Source: Leucobacter tardus (GTDB lineage: Bacteria; Actinomycetota; Actinomycetes; Actinomycetales; Microbacteriaceae). From it: a stretch of DNA of 64,000 nt. Positions 16,768 to 26,700 of the stretch are shown here, piece after piece. The position numbers and the translations under genes are program-made. The stretch lies in contig NZ_JAGFBF010000005.1 in assembly GCF_017583045.1 (NCBI RefSeq), positions 372,001-436,000 of the forward strand, read 5' to 3'. The notes beneath the pieces were generated by a model that saw only the letters and a program-made list of their open reading frames with translations, made no database searches and was not told the origin of the DNA. The stretch's first letter is position 1. The number at the start of each line of letters is the position of its first letter.

Positions 16768-18420
16768 CTAGTGGTCGCGGAGCGTCAGATTGTAGGTGCG
16801 ATCCGCGCCGATGTACCAGAGATCCTCGGTGCCGATCGCGTGCCGATCGTAGCGCCAGGGAATCTCTGCGGCGCCGTAAGATCCCTCTCGGAGGACGAAG
16901 CGATATCCCGGTCGCAGTTCATTCGCGAACGACTCCTGCTTGCCCATCAGATGACCGACATTGCGCTTACTATATTCGGCATCGAAGTCGACTTCGTCGC
17001 CGAGTAGGCCGATCTCCTGCATGCGCGGGCGCACCGTTGCGAGATGCGCGAGCGTCCGTGCGTGCACGTCCTCGCAGACGACACCGGGTCGGAGGTGCGG
17101 GATGATCTCGTCGCGCACGACCCGGGTGAGCGTCTCGTATGCTTCACGACCCTCGGAGGTGCGCAACACCGAGCGCGCCATGTCCGATGTCGCAACGACT
17201 ACTCCGTCCACTACGACCTGCACTCCGGCGTCGAGCTGCACGCAGGTGGTGGACTCATCGATGACGAAGTCCGTGGGCGGCCCAGGGAAGAGCATGCGCT
17301 GCGATGAGTGCAGGTTGGTGAAATAGGGTTCGATGCCGAAGGGGATGCTCTGGTCACCACGGAACCCGTCGAGGAAGGCCAAATAGCGAGCGTACAGTTC
17401 GTTCTCGGTGAATGCGGCGCCGGCGTCCAGCTGCTCGTGTGACCAGTCCACGGTTTGCTCGATCGCGGTGGTCGATGCGCGCGCGGCGATGATCTGAAAT
17501 GCCAGATCCTCGCTGTCCCGCTCGTCGCGCCAAGACCCGAGGGCTCGCGAGGCAGACACGAGTACTGAACCGGCATCGGTCAGGCGGAGGCCGAGCGCCG
17601 CCGACTCCCACTGCTCCTCGAACGCGATGCGAGCACCCGGTGCGAGGTCCAGAATCGCTGCCGACGGTGACGGGAAGGTTCCGATCGGCGTTCCCACCAC
17701 GTCGCGGGTCTGGGCGTCGGCGATGACGAAGAGACGATCGCCGACCCACAGCGCCAGCGTGCCGGGGCGGTGCGGAGTTCCGGTCACTTCGGTGAAGTTC
17801 GGTGTGGACGAGAAGAGGATCGCCTCGACACCGAGCTGCTCCCCCACCTCGGGCAGCGCCGAGAACCGGGTGTCGGCATCGGCGGTGAGGTCCCGCTCCA
17901 GTCCCGAGAGGTGCGCTTCGGTGGCGATGAGCCGCTCGGCGACCGGGATCGCCGTGCCGCGCCATCGTGCCATCCGGTCCAGCACCGCGGACTGGTCGAC
18001 TTCGAATACCTGGACCGGACGCTCATCTGGCAGGGTCACGCGCACATCGACCTCGCCGGTCAGCTTGAGGAAGTGCGTGTAGGGAGCTCGTGGGTCCAGG
18101 TCGACCGATTCGTCGCCGACCAGGTCCTTCACCAACGCAGCCAGGTTCGCCGCGGCCGGCACGTCCGCGACAGGACGGGGGTCGATCGTTACCCAGGGTT
18201 CGTAGAACCGGATGCGATCTGCATCGATTCCGGCACCCGTGATCAGGTTTCCCTGATCCTGCTGCCGAGCGAGCAGGACCTCCGCATCATCGCTCTCGAA
18301 GATCAGCGGGGTGACGAACGGGTGGGAATCGCGGCGGATCGCGGCGAACAGCAGACGCTCTCGGGCGACGAATCCGTAACGCTCGGTCAGGACTTCAGGG
18401 TCGAAGATGATGCGTGCCAT
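16768..18420 (-). CDS. M24 family (pita-bread fold) metallopeptidase-like protein
   Basis: This is a 550-aa protein with an N-terminal creatinase-like domain (to about residue 300) and a C-terminal M24 domain. All five metal-ligand positions can be traced: Asp in VQLDAGV, Asp in TSDMARS, His in NVGHLMG, Glu in VLREGSYG and Glu in GTEDLWYIG. It should therefore bind two metal ions and hydrolyse an Xaa-Pro-type peptide or a related amide such as those cut by creatinase or ectoine hydrolase. The ATG at 18420 follows GAGGAAG. It is the last gene of an apparent permease, binding protein, ATPase, peptidase operon, so its substrate may be what the transporter imports. The substrate itself is not identifiable. 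Confidence 0.8.
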   Translation of the reverse strand: MARIIFDPEVLTERYGFVARERLLFAAIRRDSHPFVTPLIFESDDAEVLLARQQDQGNLITGAGIDADRIRFYEPWVTIDPRPVADVPAAANLAALVKDLVGDESVDLDPRAPYTHFLKLTGEVDVRVTLPDERPVQVFEVDQSAVLDRMARWRGTAIPVAERLIATEAHLSGLERDLTADADTRFSALPEVGEQLGVEAILFSSTPNFTEVTGTPHRPGTLALWVGDRLFVIADAQTRDVVGTPIGTFPSPSAAILDLAPGARIAFEEQWESAALGLRLTDAGSVLVSASRALGSWRDERDSEDLAFQIIAARASTTAIEQTVDWSHEQLDAGAAFTENELYARYLAFLDGFRGDQSIPFGIEPYFTNLHSSQRMLFPGPPTDFVIDESTTCVQLDAGVQVVVDGVVVATSDMARSVLRTSEGREAYETLTRVVRDEIIPHLRPGVVCEDVHARTLAHLATVRPRMQEIGLLGDEVDFDAEYSKRNVGHLMGKQESFANELRPGYRFVLREGSYGAAEIPWRYDRHAIGTEDLWYIGADRTYNLTLRDH

Positions 18421-18479
18421 ATGGGGTGCTTCCTCACTTCTCGGGGTACGGGTGTTGCGGTGCGATTCGAGCACCACGT

Positions 18480-19271
18480 TCAGCTGATACCGGCTTCGAC
18501 ACCGAGCAGTTGCTCGACATCGGCGACGATTTCGGCGAACGTATCGGTGTACCGCGTCTCTTTCGTGCGTGGACGAGCCAGGTCGATGCGAATGTCGGCG
18601 ATGATGCGCCCCGGGCGGTCTCCGACTACAAGGACGCGATCGGCGAGCCACACCGCCTCCGGAATACTGTGCGTCACGAAGAGCACGCTCCGCTTCGTCT
18701 CCTGCCAGATGCGCTGCAGCTCGAAGTTCATCGAGTCGCGGGTCATCGCGTCGAGTGCGCCGAACGGCTCGTCCATGAGCAGGATCTCAGGGTGGGAGAC
18801 GAGGGCTCGGCAGATGGAGACACGCTGTTGCATACCTCCGCTCAGCTCGTACGAGTAGCTCTCGGCCTTGTCGCCCAGCCCCACCAGTTCGAGGAGTTCT
18901 CGGGCGTACGCCCGAGTCTCCGGCGTCACGCGCTTCCGGAACTCCATCGGCAGCATGACGTTCGCAAGATTGTTCCGCCAGGGCAGCAGCACGGGCCCCT
19001 GGAAGACCATGGCGATGTCGCGCAGTGCCTCCTTGACGCCGCGCCCGCGCACGAGCACTTCGCCCTCGGTGTTCTCGAGCAGTCCCGAGATGATCTTCAG
19101 GAGCGTCGTCTTGCCTCCGCCGGACTGGCCGACGATCGAGACGAACTCCCCCGGCGCGATGTCGAAGTCGCAGCCGCGCAGTACGGTGTTGCCGGCTCCG
19201 CGTCGTGCGGTGTAGGTCATCCCGACGTCTCTGACGCTGATGACAGGTGCTTCGGTCGTCACGGTCCTCAT
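18480..19271 (-). CDS. NitT/TauT-type ABC transporter ATP-binding protein
   Basis: This 263-aa ABC ATPase powers the importer encoded by the two genes upstream. The Walker A is GQSGGGKTT, the Q-loop MVFQGPVLLPW, the signature LSGGMQQR, the Walker B ILLMDEPFGALD and the switch His in FVTHSIPEA. The pattern PVLLPWRNNLANV is typical of SsuB/TauB-like proteins for sulfonates, nitrate or pyrimidine precursors. Start: ATG at 19271 with GAGG five bases upstream; a GTG at 19298 overlapping the binding-protein stop (GTGA) is an alternative that would imply coupling. A gap of 59 bp leads to the peptidase gene. Confidence 0.9.
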   Translation of the reverse strand: MRTVTTEAPVISVRDVGMTYTARRGAGNTVLRGCDFDIAPGEFVSIVGQSGGGKTTLLKIISGLLENTEGEVLVRGRGVKEALRDIAMVFQGPVLLPWRNNLANVMLPMEFRKRVTPETRAYARELLELVGLGDKAESYSYELSGGMQQRVSICRALVSHPEILLMDEPFGALDAMTRDSMNFELQRIWQETKRSVLFVTHSIPEAVWLADRVLVVGDRPGRIIADIRIDLARPRTKETRYTDTFAEIVADVEQLLGVEAGIS

Positions 19272-19294
19272 CCTTTCCTCACGTTCGCCGAGGG

Positions 19295-20335
19295 TCACTC
19301 GGCCGGCGCCTCGACGACGTCCTCGGGCACGAGCGGCTCCAAGAAGTCGTTCGTGTAGATGTCGTCGGGCGAGATCGACTCGGGGTTTTCCAGCCCGAGG
19401 TATTCGACAGCGACCTCGATCTGCTTCTCGACTCCCGCATCGCTCATCGTGCCGAAGCCGGTCTCGACGTTCTCGTCATTCCACATGAGCTCGCATTGCC
19501 CGTCAATGGCGCTCTGCAGCGCGGCCTCGTCGAACCCTGGAACGGCGTCGGTGAATGACTGCGCCGTCTCATCCTGATGCGCGCATGCCCATGCGAACCC
19601 TCGCTGCAGTGCTCGGTTGAATCGTTCCACGAGTTCTGGGTCCTCGGAGATCGTCTGATCCGAGGCGATGATGCCGTTGCCGTAGTAGAGCAGACCGAGG
19701 TCGGCCCAAGGCAGGATCACGGGGTCGTATCCCTCCGCGACGAGCATCGGACCGTCCGACACGGAGAGCGCGAGGTTGGCGTCCCACTGCTGCGAGATGA
19801 GACCGGGGATCTTCGCTTCACCGGCGGCGGAAACGATGGTGACCTCGTCGTCGTCCCAGCCCAACGTGTCGAGTACGGCCGGCCACATCGAAACCATGGC
19901 GCCATTTCCCTCGGTGGCGACCGTCTTCCCCTTGAGGTCGTCCCAGTCGGAGATTCCGGAGTCGGGAAGGGCGAGCGCTGCGTACGCGGACTGAGCCTGC
20001 ACGAGATTGATCTGCTGAATCGACGACCCCTGCGCCCGATTCAGCAGAGAGACATTGAAGTCGGCCCATCCGAAATCGACGCGCCCGGTGTCGACGGAGG
20101 CAACTGTGTTCGCCGATCCCGAGCCCGGCATGATCTCGAGATCGATGCCTTCCTCTGCGAAGAAGCCGGCGTCGACAGCGGCGTAGAACGGCGCGTGCTT
20201 CGGGAGGACCGCGACGTCGAGCATGAGGGTGGCTTGATCGGAGCCGTCGGCGGCTGCTCCGGAGCCGGAGCAACCGGTGGCGACGAGTGCGGCGGCGGCG
20301 AGCATGGCGGCCGCACCGGAGGTCTTGACACGCAT
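19295..20335 (-). CDS. ABC transporter substrate-binding lipoprotein (NMT1/SsuA-like)
   Basis: This is a 346-aa lipoprotein. The signal peptide ends in the lipobox LVATGC with lipidated Cys22. The mature part has the SsuA/THI5-like start: VAVLPKHAPFYAAVDAGFFAEEGIDLEI, then SANTVASVDTGRVDFGWADF. It would capture a small ligand outside the membrane for the neighbouring permease and ATPase. The family covers sulfonates, nitrate, thiamine precursors and aromatic acids; nothing here fixes the ligand. The rare extra cysteines (FAWACAHQ, DGQCELM) could form a disulfide. Confidence 0.88.
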   Translation of the reverse strand: MRVKTSGAAAMLAAAALVATGCSGSGAAADGSDQATLMLDVAVLPKHAPFYAAVDAGFFAEEGIDLEIMPGSGSANTVASVDTGRVDFGWADFNVSLLNRAQGSSIQQINLVQAQSAYAALALPDSGISDWDDLKGKTVATEGNGAMVSMWPAVLDTLGWDDDEVTIVSAAGEAKIPGLISQQWDANLALSVSDGPMLVAEGYDPVILPWADLGLLYYGNGIIASDQTISEDPELVERFNRALQRGFAWACAHQDETAQSFTDAVPGFDEAALQSAIDGQCELMWNDENVETGFGTMSDAGVEKQIEVAVEYLGLENPESISPDDIYTNDFLEPLVPEDVVEAPAE

Positions 20336-20385
20336 GAGAGGGGTCCTTTCTGAATGTACAGCGGGTGATCAACGGCGATCGAGAC

Positions 20386-21252
20386 TTATTTCACGTGGTT
20401 GCGCCACGGCAGCAGTCGCTGGGCGAGCCAGCTGATGAACGCGAAGAGAATTAGGGAGATCGCGGCCAGCACCATGAACGCGCCGAACATCGTTGCGAGG
20501 TCGCTCTGAGCATTGGCCCGCAGAATTACCTGGCCGAGACCATCGGTTCCGGCGATGAACTCGCCGACGACCGCACCACCCACCGCGAGGGAGATCGAGA
20601 TCTTCGCACCGGAGAAGATGGAGGGGAGGGCATACCAGAACTCGATCTTGCGCATCCGCATCCAAGTGCTGGCGTTGTTGATGCGAGCCAGCTCCTTCAG
20701 CTCGTTCGGAACGGCGGAGAGTCCGTCGAACGTGTTGATGACCAGCGGGAAGAACGCGATCGCCATGGCTACGAACACCTTCGATTCGAATCCGAATCCG
20801 AACCAGACGATGAACAGCGGAGCAAGTGCCACTTTCGGGATGGTATCGAGCGCGATCAGTGCCGGGTACAGAAAATGTCGCACCGCGGGAATGTAGAAGA
20901 GCGTGGCACCGCAGATCACGCCGAGGGCCGTCCCCAGTGCGAAGCCCGCCAGCGCCTCACTGACAGTGACTCCGGCATGTTGCGCGAAATAACCCGGTTG
21001 CTCGACGAGTTGGGTGACCGCCGCGATCGGGCCGACGAGGAGATACGTCGGAATCTGGAAAGCGCGCACAATGAGCTCCCAGACCGCGAAGATGCCGAGC
21101 ATGCCGGTGGCGGCTTTGAGGGTCGTCACCACGCCGGGTGGCAGCGAACGGCGAACCGGCGGAGTGACGGTGAGCGATTGGGTCAGACTCGATGGAGCGG
21201 CAATGCTCTGATCGTGCCTGACGGCGGTGTGCTTCGAAGTATCGATGTTCAT
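20386..21252 (-). CDS. NitT/TauT-type ABC transporter permease
   Basis: This is a 288-aa inner-membrane permease with six predicted helices. The EAA-like cytoplasmic loop ELARINNAST..MRKIEFWYALPSIFSGAKI and the start of helix 3 (PKVALAPLFIVWFGFG) are typical of the SsuC/TauC group. The ATG at 21252 gives a normal length and has GGAAGG just upstream, though the spacing is short. The open frame runs further upstream without a start signal. It is the first gene of a four-gene minus-strand operon and is divergent from ridA. Confidence 0.9.
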   Translation of the reverse strand: MNIDTSKHTAVRHDQSIAAPSSLTQSLTVTPPVRRSLPPGVVTTLKAATGMLGIFAVWELIVRAFQIPTYLLVGPIAAVTQLVEQPGYFAQHAGVTVSEALAGFALGTALGVICGATLFYIPAVRHFLYPALIALDTIPKVALAPLFIVWFGFGFESKVFVAMAIAFFPLVINTFDGLSAVPNELKELARINNASTWMRMRKIEFWYALPSIFSGAKISISLAVGGAVVGEFIAGTDGLGQVILRANAQSDLATMFGAFMVLAAISLILFAFISWLAQRLLPWRNHVK

Positions 21253-21571
21253 GACCTTCCCATGTTCGATAACTGGCGGTGGGCGCCATTGGCCGGGAAA
21301 CACGCGCATCTCATGGCGATGCGCCACGACGGTCGAGGATGAACCGTGATCCTCAGTATTGGAGCGCTGCGGATACCGGTGCAACTCACTTTCGGCATTC
21401 ATCGATTCCCTGAAGGTATTCCTTAAGCGATGATTGACCAGTAGAAGAAACGATGCTGATCAGACATCATTGCATACTCCTTTGATGCTGGACGTGATCA
21501 TCGAACACCGGTTGACTACCGGGTATCCGGACACCGGATGCGCACCTGAACCGACCTGAAGGGACGATCTC
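21253..21571. promoter_or_regulatory. divergent region between ABC permease and ridA
   Basis: This stretch of 319 bp has no supported gene. On the permease side it holds three small inverted repeats: TGGCG/CGCCA near 21274-21288, GCGCATC/GATGCGC (21304-21324), and GAGGAT/ATCCTC (21335-21354). A palindrome CTGATCAG lies at 21456-21463 in an AT-richer patch, a possible operator. The ribosome site GAAGGGA precedes ridA. No riboswitch class, including TPP, was recognised. Confidence 0.4.
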
Positions 21572-22099
21572 ATGAGCCGTACTTCGACCCACCTGCCGCA
21601 CGGGTCCTCGGAGCACCCGCGAGCGCGACTCGCGGAACTGGGGTTCGCACTCGGTGCGCCGCGCAGCGGGCCGTACGCCTACGACCCGGTCGCCGAGGCG
21701 CACGGAGTCGCCTTCGTCTCCGGTCAGATCCCGAAATGGGAGGGAAGCGTCGTGTACACCGGCGCCGTGCCGCACGGTTCCGACCTTGCAGAGGCGATCG
21801 CTGCAGCTGAGCTCTGCGCGGTGAACGCACTCGAACACATCGACCACTCCATCGGCCTCGACCGCGTCGAGCGCCTCCTCAAACTGACGGTGTACGTCGC
21901 CAGTGCCCCAGAGTTCGACGATCAGCCCGCAGTCGCCGAGGGCGCATCCCTGCTGTTGCGAGCGGTGCTCGGCGAAGCCGGACGCCACGCGCGCACCGCC
22001 ATCGGAGTTCCTCGCCTCCCGAAGAACGCCACGGTCGAGATCGACCTCGCCCTCGCCACCTCACCCGGGCCCACCGACCCGACCGCTGTCGTTCGGTGA
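21572..22099 (+). CDS. RidA/YjgF family protein
   Basis: This is a 175-aa RidA-superfamily protein, longer than classic RidA (about 130 aa) and closer to the Rid subgroup with an extended N-terminus. Visible family elements are VAFVSGQIPKW, LCAVNALEHI, LLKLTVYVAS and IGVPRLPKNATVEIDLALA. The position of the usual catalytic Arg is occupied by the LPKNA segment, so the imine-deaminase activity of classic RidA may be missing. The start is the ATG at 21572 behind GAAGGGA. The stop lies 41 bp before the dehydrogenase start, so the two probably form one operon. The role in that pathway is not known. Confidence 0.85.
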   Translation: MSRTSTHLPHGSSEHPRARLAELGFALGAPRSGPYAYDPVAEAHGVAFVSGQIPKWEGSVVYTGAVPHGSDLAEAIAAAELCAVNALEHIDHSIGLDRVERLLKLTVYVASAPEFDDQPAVAEGASLLLRAVLGEAGRHARTAIGVPRLPKNATVEIDLALATSPGPTDPTAVVR

Positions 22100-22140
22100 A
22101 TCGAACCGTCCTCTCCCCGACCGATCCAGAACGGAGCTCC

Positions 22141-23697
22141 ATGCACACGACCGAAGCCGAACTCGGCACTCTCCTCGAACACGCCGCGCAAGCGGCGCCG
22201 CTGCTCGCAGCACTGACACCTCCGGTTCGAGCGGACCTCCTGCTCGCGCTCGCCGACGCGCTCGACGAGGAGCGGGCGCCGCTGGTCGCGATCGCGCAGC
22301 GCGAGACCGGCCTCACGGAGACTCGGCTGAACGGCGAGGTCACTCGTACCATCGTGCAACTCCGGCTCTTCGCCGATGAGACGGTTGCCGGCGCATTCCT
22401 CGACCCGCGCATCGACGCAGCAGACCCCGATTACGTGCTCGGCGCGCGACCCGACCTGCGCCGCACCCACCTCCCGCTGGGGCCGGTGCTGAACTTCGCG
22501 GCATCGAACTTTCCGTTCGCGTTCTCGGTGCTCGGCGGCGATTCCGCGTCGATCCTCGCCGCAGGATGCCCGCTCATCGTGAAGGCGCACTCCGGACACC
22601 CGGAGCTCTCTCAGGCGACCGCCGCAGTCGCTCAGCGCGTGATCGCCGATCGGGGTCTGCCGCACGGCACGCTGCAAATCATCTTCGGTCAGGACGCCGG
22701 AGTCGCAGCGCTTCGAGATTCCCGTATCCGTGCCGGTGCCTTCACGGGTTCGACGCACGGCGGCCGCATCCTCGCAGATGTCGCGGCGTCACGCCCCGCT
22801 CCCATCCCCTTCTACGGCGAGCTCGGCAGTGTGAACCCCGTCTTCATCACCGCCGACGCGGTGGAGGAACGGGCGGATGCGCTCGGCACAGGGTATGTGG
22901 CCAGTGTCGCCGGATCCGCGGGTCAGCTGTGCACCAAGCCCGGACTGCTCTTCGTACCCGCACCGGTGGCAGATCGGTTCATCACGGCCGTGCGGGCTGC
23001 CGCCGACGCCCCCGACGCGCCGCTTGCCGAGCACCGCCTACTCAATCAGCGCGTCGCCGATACCTACGAAGTCGCTGTCCAGGCGGCTCAGGCCATCGAC
23101 GGGGTCGACCCGGTCATCGCGGGATCGTTCCGACGCGACGAGAACGGTCAGGGATGGGCGACGCCAACGCTGCTTCGCGTACCGCTGGCGGTCCTGCGCT
23201 CCCACCGGGAGATCCTTGCAGACGAAGTGTTCGGCCCGTTCTCCCTCGTGATCGACGTTCCCGAAGACACGCCGCTCGCCCCCCTCGTGAGCGAGTTCAT
23301 CGAGGGCAGCCTCACCGGCACGCTGCATCTGAGCGCAGACGAGGCCGCCCGCCCGCCCGCCGACGACGACCTGCATCTCCTCGTCGACGCCCTCGCGACA
23401 CACTCCGGACGCGTCCTCTTCGACGGGTGGCCGACCGGTGTCGCCGTCACTCCGGCCCAGCAGCACGGCGGCCCGTGGCCGGCGACGACCCTCGACACGA
23501 GCACGTCCGTCGGTACCGCCGCACTCACCAGGTTCCTGCGGCCCGTCGCGTACCAGGATGCGCCCCCGGCGTTCCTCCCCCCGGAACTGCGAGATCACAC
23601 GGATGCGGAGCAGGGCGGCACGACGCCAGCCCGGAGCGCTCCAGGAGAATCACTGTCCTGGGGGACGCGGGCGGCAGCTGCTCGATCGACACGCTGA
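22141..23697 (+). CDS. alpha-ketoglutaric semialdehyde (2,5-dioxovalerate) dehydrogenase
   Basis: NAD(P)-dependent aldehyde dehydrogenase of 518 aa that oxidises 2,5-dioxopentanoate to 2-oxoglutarate. The family pattern is LGPVLNFAASNFPFAFSVLGGDSASILAAGCPLIVKAHSGHP, then AFTGSTHGG, the general-base Glu in FYGELGSVNP, and the catalytic Cys in GSAGQLCTKPG. The ATG at 22141 follows CGGAGCTCC; a GTG overlapping the ridA stop at 22096 is an alternative. With kdgD 6.5 kb away it completes the last two steps of glucarate or galactarate catabolism into the TCA cycle. It converges on glnE across a hairpin. Confidence 0.88.
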   Translation: MHTTEAELGTLLEHAAQAAPLLAALTPPVRADLLLALADALDEERAPLVAIAQRETGLTETRLNGEVTRTIVQLRLFADETVAGAFLDPRIDAADPDYVLGARPDLRRTHLPLGPVLNFAASNFPFAFSVLGGDSASILAAGCPLIVKAHSGHPELSQATAAVAQRVIADRGLPHGTLQIIFGQDAGVAALRDSRIRAGAFTGSTHGGRILADVAASRPAPIPFYGELGSVNPVFITADAVEERADALGTGYVASVAGSAGQLCTKPGLLFVPAPVADRFITAVRAAADAPDAPLAEHRLLNQRVADTYEVAVQAAQAIDGVDPVIAGSFRRDENGQGWATPTLLRVPLAVLRSHREILADEVFGPFSLVIDVPEDTPLAPLVSEFIEGSLTGTLHLSADEAARPPADDDLHLLVDALATHSGRVLFDGWPTGVAVTPAQQHGGPWPATTLDTSTSVGTAALTRFLRPVAYQDAPPAFLPPELRDHTDAEQGGTTPARSAPGESLSWGTRAAAARSTR

Positions 23698-23706
23698 AGC
23701 GCGTAC

Positions 23707-23749
23707 GCGGGATCGCTCCGAGGCTCATTGAGCGCCGGAGCGATCCCGC
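23707..23749. terminator. terminator between KgsA dehydrogenase gene and glnE
   Basis: A perfect 14-bp inverted repeat (GCGGGATCGCTCCG at 23707-23720, complement at 23736-23749) with a 15-nt loop lies between the convergent genes. It overlaps the last codons of glnE. Confidence 0.7.
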
Positions 23750-26700
23750 CGCTGGTCGCCCCACCCCGTAGGGATCGGCGTGCTGTGCGAGGGAAAACGT
23801 TCGTCAGATTCCGAGTACCCGAAGAACTCGCGCTCGAAGACCGCTCGCGCGCGGCGCGCGACAGAGAGCCAGCGTTCCTCCAGCTCGGTCGTCTGCCCGC
23901 TCGGCAGTCCCAGCACGCCGGCGATCCCCTCGAGGTCCTCGCGCGCGAACGGCAGCACGTTCGACGACTTCCCCGACCAGAGGCGTCCGGCGGAGCGGAT
24001 CTCGCTGGCAAAGCGCCAGGACTCCTCCAGGTGCTCACCCGACTCGTCGCTGAGGTACTCCAGCGACACCGCAGCGGCGAGCCCCCCGAGCGTCGACACG
24101 GTGCGCAGGTCCGGATGCCTGGATCCATGCTCCAGCTGGATGAGCTGCACGAGCCATTCGACATCGCTGATGCCTCCAGGGCCGAGCTTCAGGTGCCGGT
24201 TCGGCTCGACGCCGCGCGGCAGGCGCTCGGACTCGACGCGGGCTTTGATGCGTCGTACCTCTCGGATCGACTGCTCGGGGAACTCGGCGGGGTACCTGAG
24301 CTCATCGGCGAGGGCCACGAAGTCGCGCCCCAGCTGGGCGGAGCCTGCGACCGGGCGCGCGCGGAGGAGCGCCTGAGTCTCCCAGGTGACCGACCACCGG
24401 GCATAGTAGGCACGATAGGATTCGAGGCTGCGGACGAGAGGCCCATTCTTGCCCTCGGGCCGAAGATCGAAGTCGAGATCGACCGGGAAGCGCGGATCCG
24501 AGATGAGACGTCTGAGCTCGGCGACGAGTCCGGAGGCCCGTTTCAACGTGTCGTCCGGCGCGCCGGATTCTGGTGCCCGGCAAACGGCCATCAGATCGAT
24601 ATCGGAGCCGAATCCCATCTCTCCTCCGCCGAACCTGCCCATGCCGATCAGCGTGAGCTCGATCGCGTCGTCATCGGGGCGCGTGCGTCGCAGCGCGAGA
24701 AGCAGGCCATCGAGGAGCGCGGTGTGCGCCGCATTCAGGCCCCGTGCGACTTCGTCATCATCGGTCACTCCGATGACGCGGCCCATCGCCAGGCGCAAGA
24801 TCTCACGCCGATGCACGATGCGCAGCGCCGACGCCGCATCGTCGATCGAGTCCCGCCGCGAGGCGAGGGCGCGCATCTCGTCGAGCAGCGCCTGCAGTGC
24901 CGGAGGCTCAAGAGATTCCGCGCGTTCGAGCCAGGCCACGGACTCCGGCATGCTCTCGAGAAGATCGGCGACGAAGCGCGAGCACGACAGTACCCGCATC
25001 AGACGCTCGCCCGCCACCGTTCCGTCGCGGAGGAGCCGCAGATACCACGGGGTGTCCTGATTGGCCTCGCTCACCCGGCGGAAGGCCAGGAGGCCGAAGT
25101 CGGGGTCGGTGCCGTCTGACAGCCACTGCAGCAGCACGGGCATGAGGTTGCGCTGGATCTTGGCACGCCGCGATGTTCCCCTGGTGAGTGCCGCGAGGTG
25201 TCGGATCGCTCCATCGGGATCGCGGAAACCGATGCTCGTCAGTCGTGCGCGCGCCTCCGCGCTGCCGAGCACCAGCTCCTCTTCGGGCAATGCGGCAACG
25301 GCGCTGAGCAGCGGGGCGTAGAAGATCTTCAGGTGCAGTTCGCGCACGTCGCGCTTCACGATCTGCCACCGTTCCCTGAGCGCGGAGCCCGTGCGCGCCA
25401 GACGGCTCGCTCTCGACAGGACTCGCAGACCCTCCTCATCACGAGGCATGAGCGCCGTGCGACGCAGCTCGCGCAGTTGCAGTCGGTGCTCGAGGACGCG
25501 GAGGAAGCGGTAATCTGCCGCGAGGCGCGTCGCATCGCTCCGAGCGACATACCCCTCGGTCACGAGGGCTTCGAGCGCGGGAATGGTGCCTCGGACATCG
25601 AGTCGCTCATCGTATTGCCCGTGCACCAGCTGCAGCAGCTGCACGCTGAACTCGATGTCGCGCAGCCCGCCTGGACCGAGCTTCAGCTGCACCTCGAGGT
25701 CGTCATCGTCGATGTGCTCGGTCACGCGCTGGCGCATGCGCTGAACCGAGCCCACGAAGTCCTCGCGCGTCGCCGAGGCCCAGACGAGCGGTCGCGTGCG
25801 CGCGACGAACTCACCGCCCAGGTCGCGGTCGCCCGCTGCAGGTCGAGCCTTCAGCAGCGCCTGGAACTCCCAGGCCTTCGCCCAGCGGTCGTAGTAGGCG
25901 GTCATCGATGACAGCGTGCGCACGAGAGGTCCGTGGCGCCCCTCGGGACGCAGGTTCGCGTCGATCTGCCAGAGCGGAGGCTCGAGTGCGGGATCGTGGA
26001 TCGCGCGCATCATCTCGCGCGCGAGCCGCGTCCCGAGCCTCATGAGCGCCTCGTCATCGATGACGTCCGCGTCGGCGGTGTCGACGATGAACATCACGTC
26101 CACGTCGGACACGACGTTGAGCTCCTCCGCGCCGCACTTGCCCATCGCGACAACCGCCAGGCGCACCGCATCGATGCGCTTCTGCGGGACGGGCGGGCCG
26201 CTCTCCCCGGCGACCAGCGACGCACGCGCGAGCGAGAGCGCCGCCTCCATCGCTCCGTCCGCGAGCGCGGCCAGCGAACGGGCGACATCTTCGAACACAT
26301 CGGTGGCGTCGCCGGACCAGCCCGCGAGCAGGTCGAACAGTGCGACTTCGGCGAGCAACTGCCGGTAGCGCGATCTCAGGGCGTTCCACCCCTGCTCCCC
26401 GACCATGCCGTCGACCGCCGCGGAGAGTTCGCGCGTGGCTTCGGCACCATCGATCACTCGGCCCTCTGCGGCGAGGATCTCCTCCAGACGATCGGGCACT
26501 CTGCAGAAGAAGTCCCCGAGCGCAGGCGAGGCCCCGACGAGGATCGCCAGGCGCCGCCGCTGCTCAGGCGACAGCGCGCTCAGTCGGCCGGGATGCCGCT
26601 CGGCGAACGCGCTGCAACGGATCAGGGCGGCATCCGGATCGGCGGCGCACGAGAGGTCGTCGAGAATCTCTGTCAAGGACACGCCGGACGTGTGCTCCAG

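Noticed and set aside
21253-21571. TPP riboswitch before the THI5-like ABC operon
   Set aside because: The conserved CUGAGA and ACCUGAU boxes were not found on either strand.
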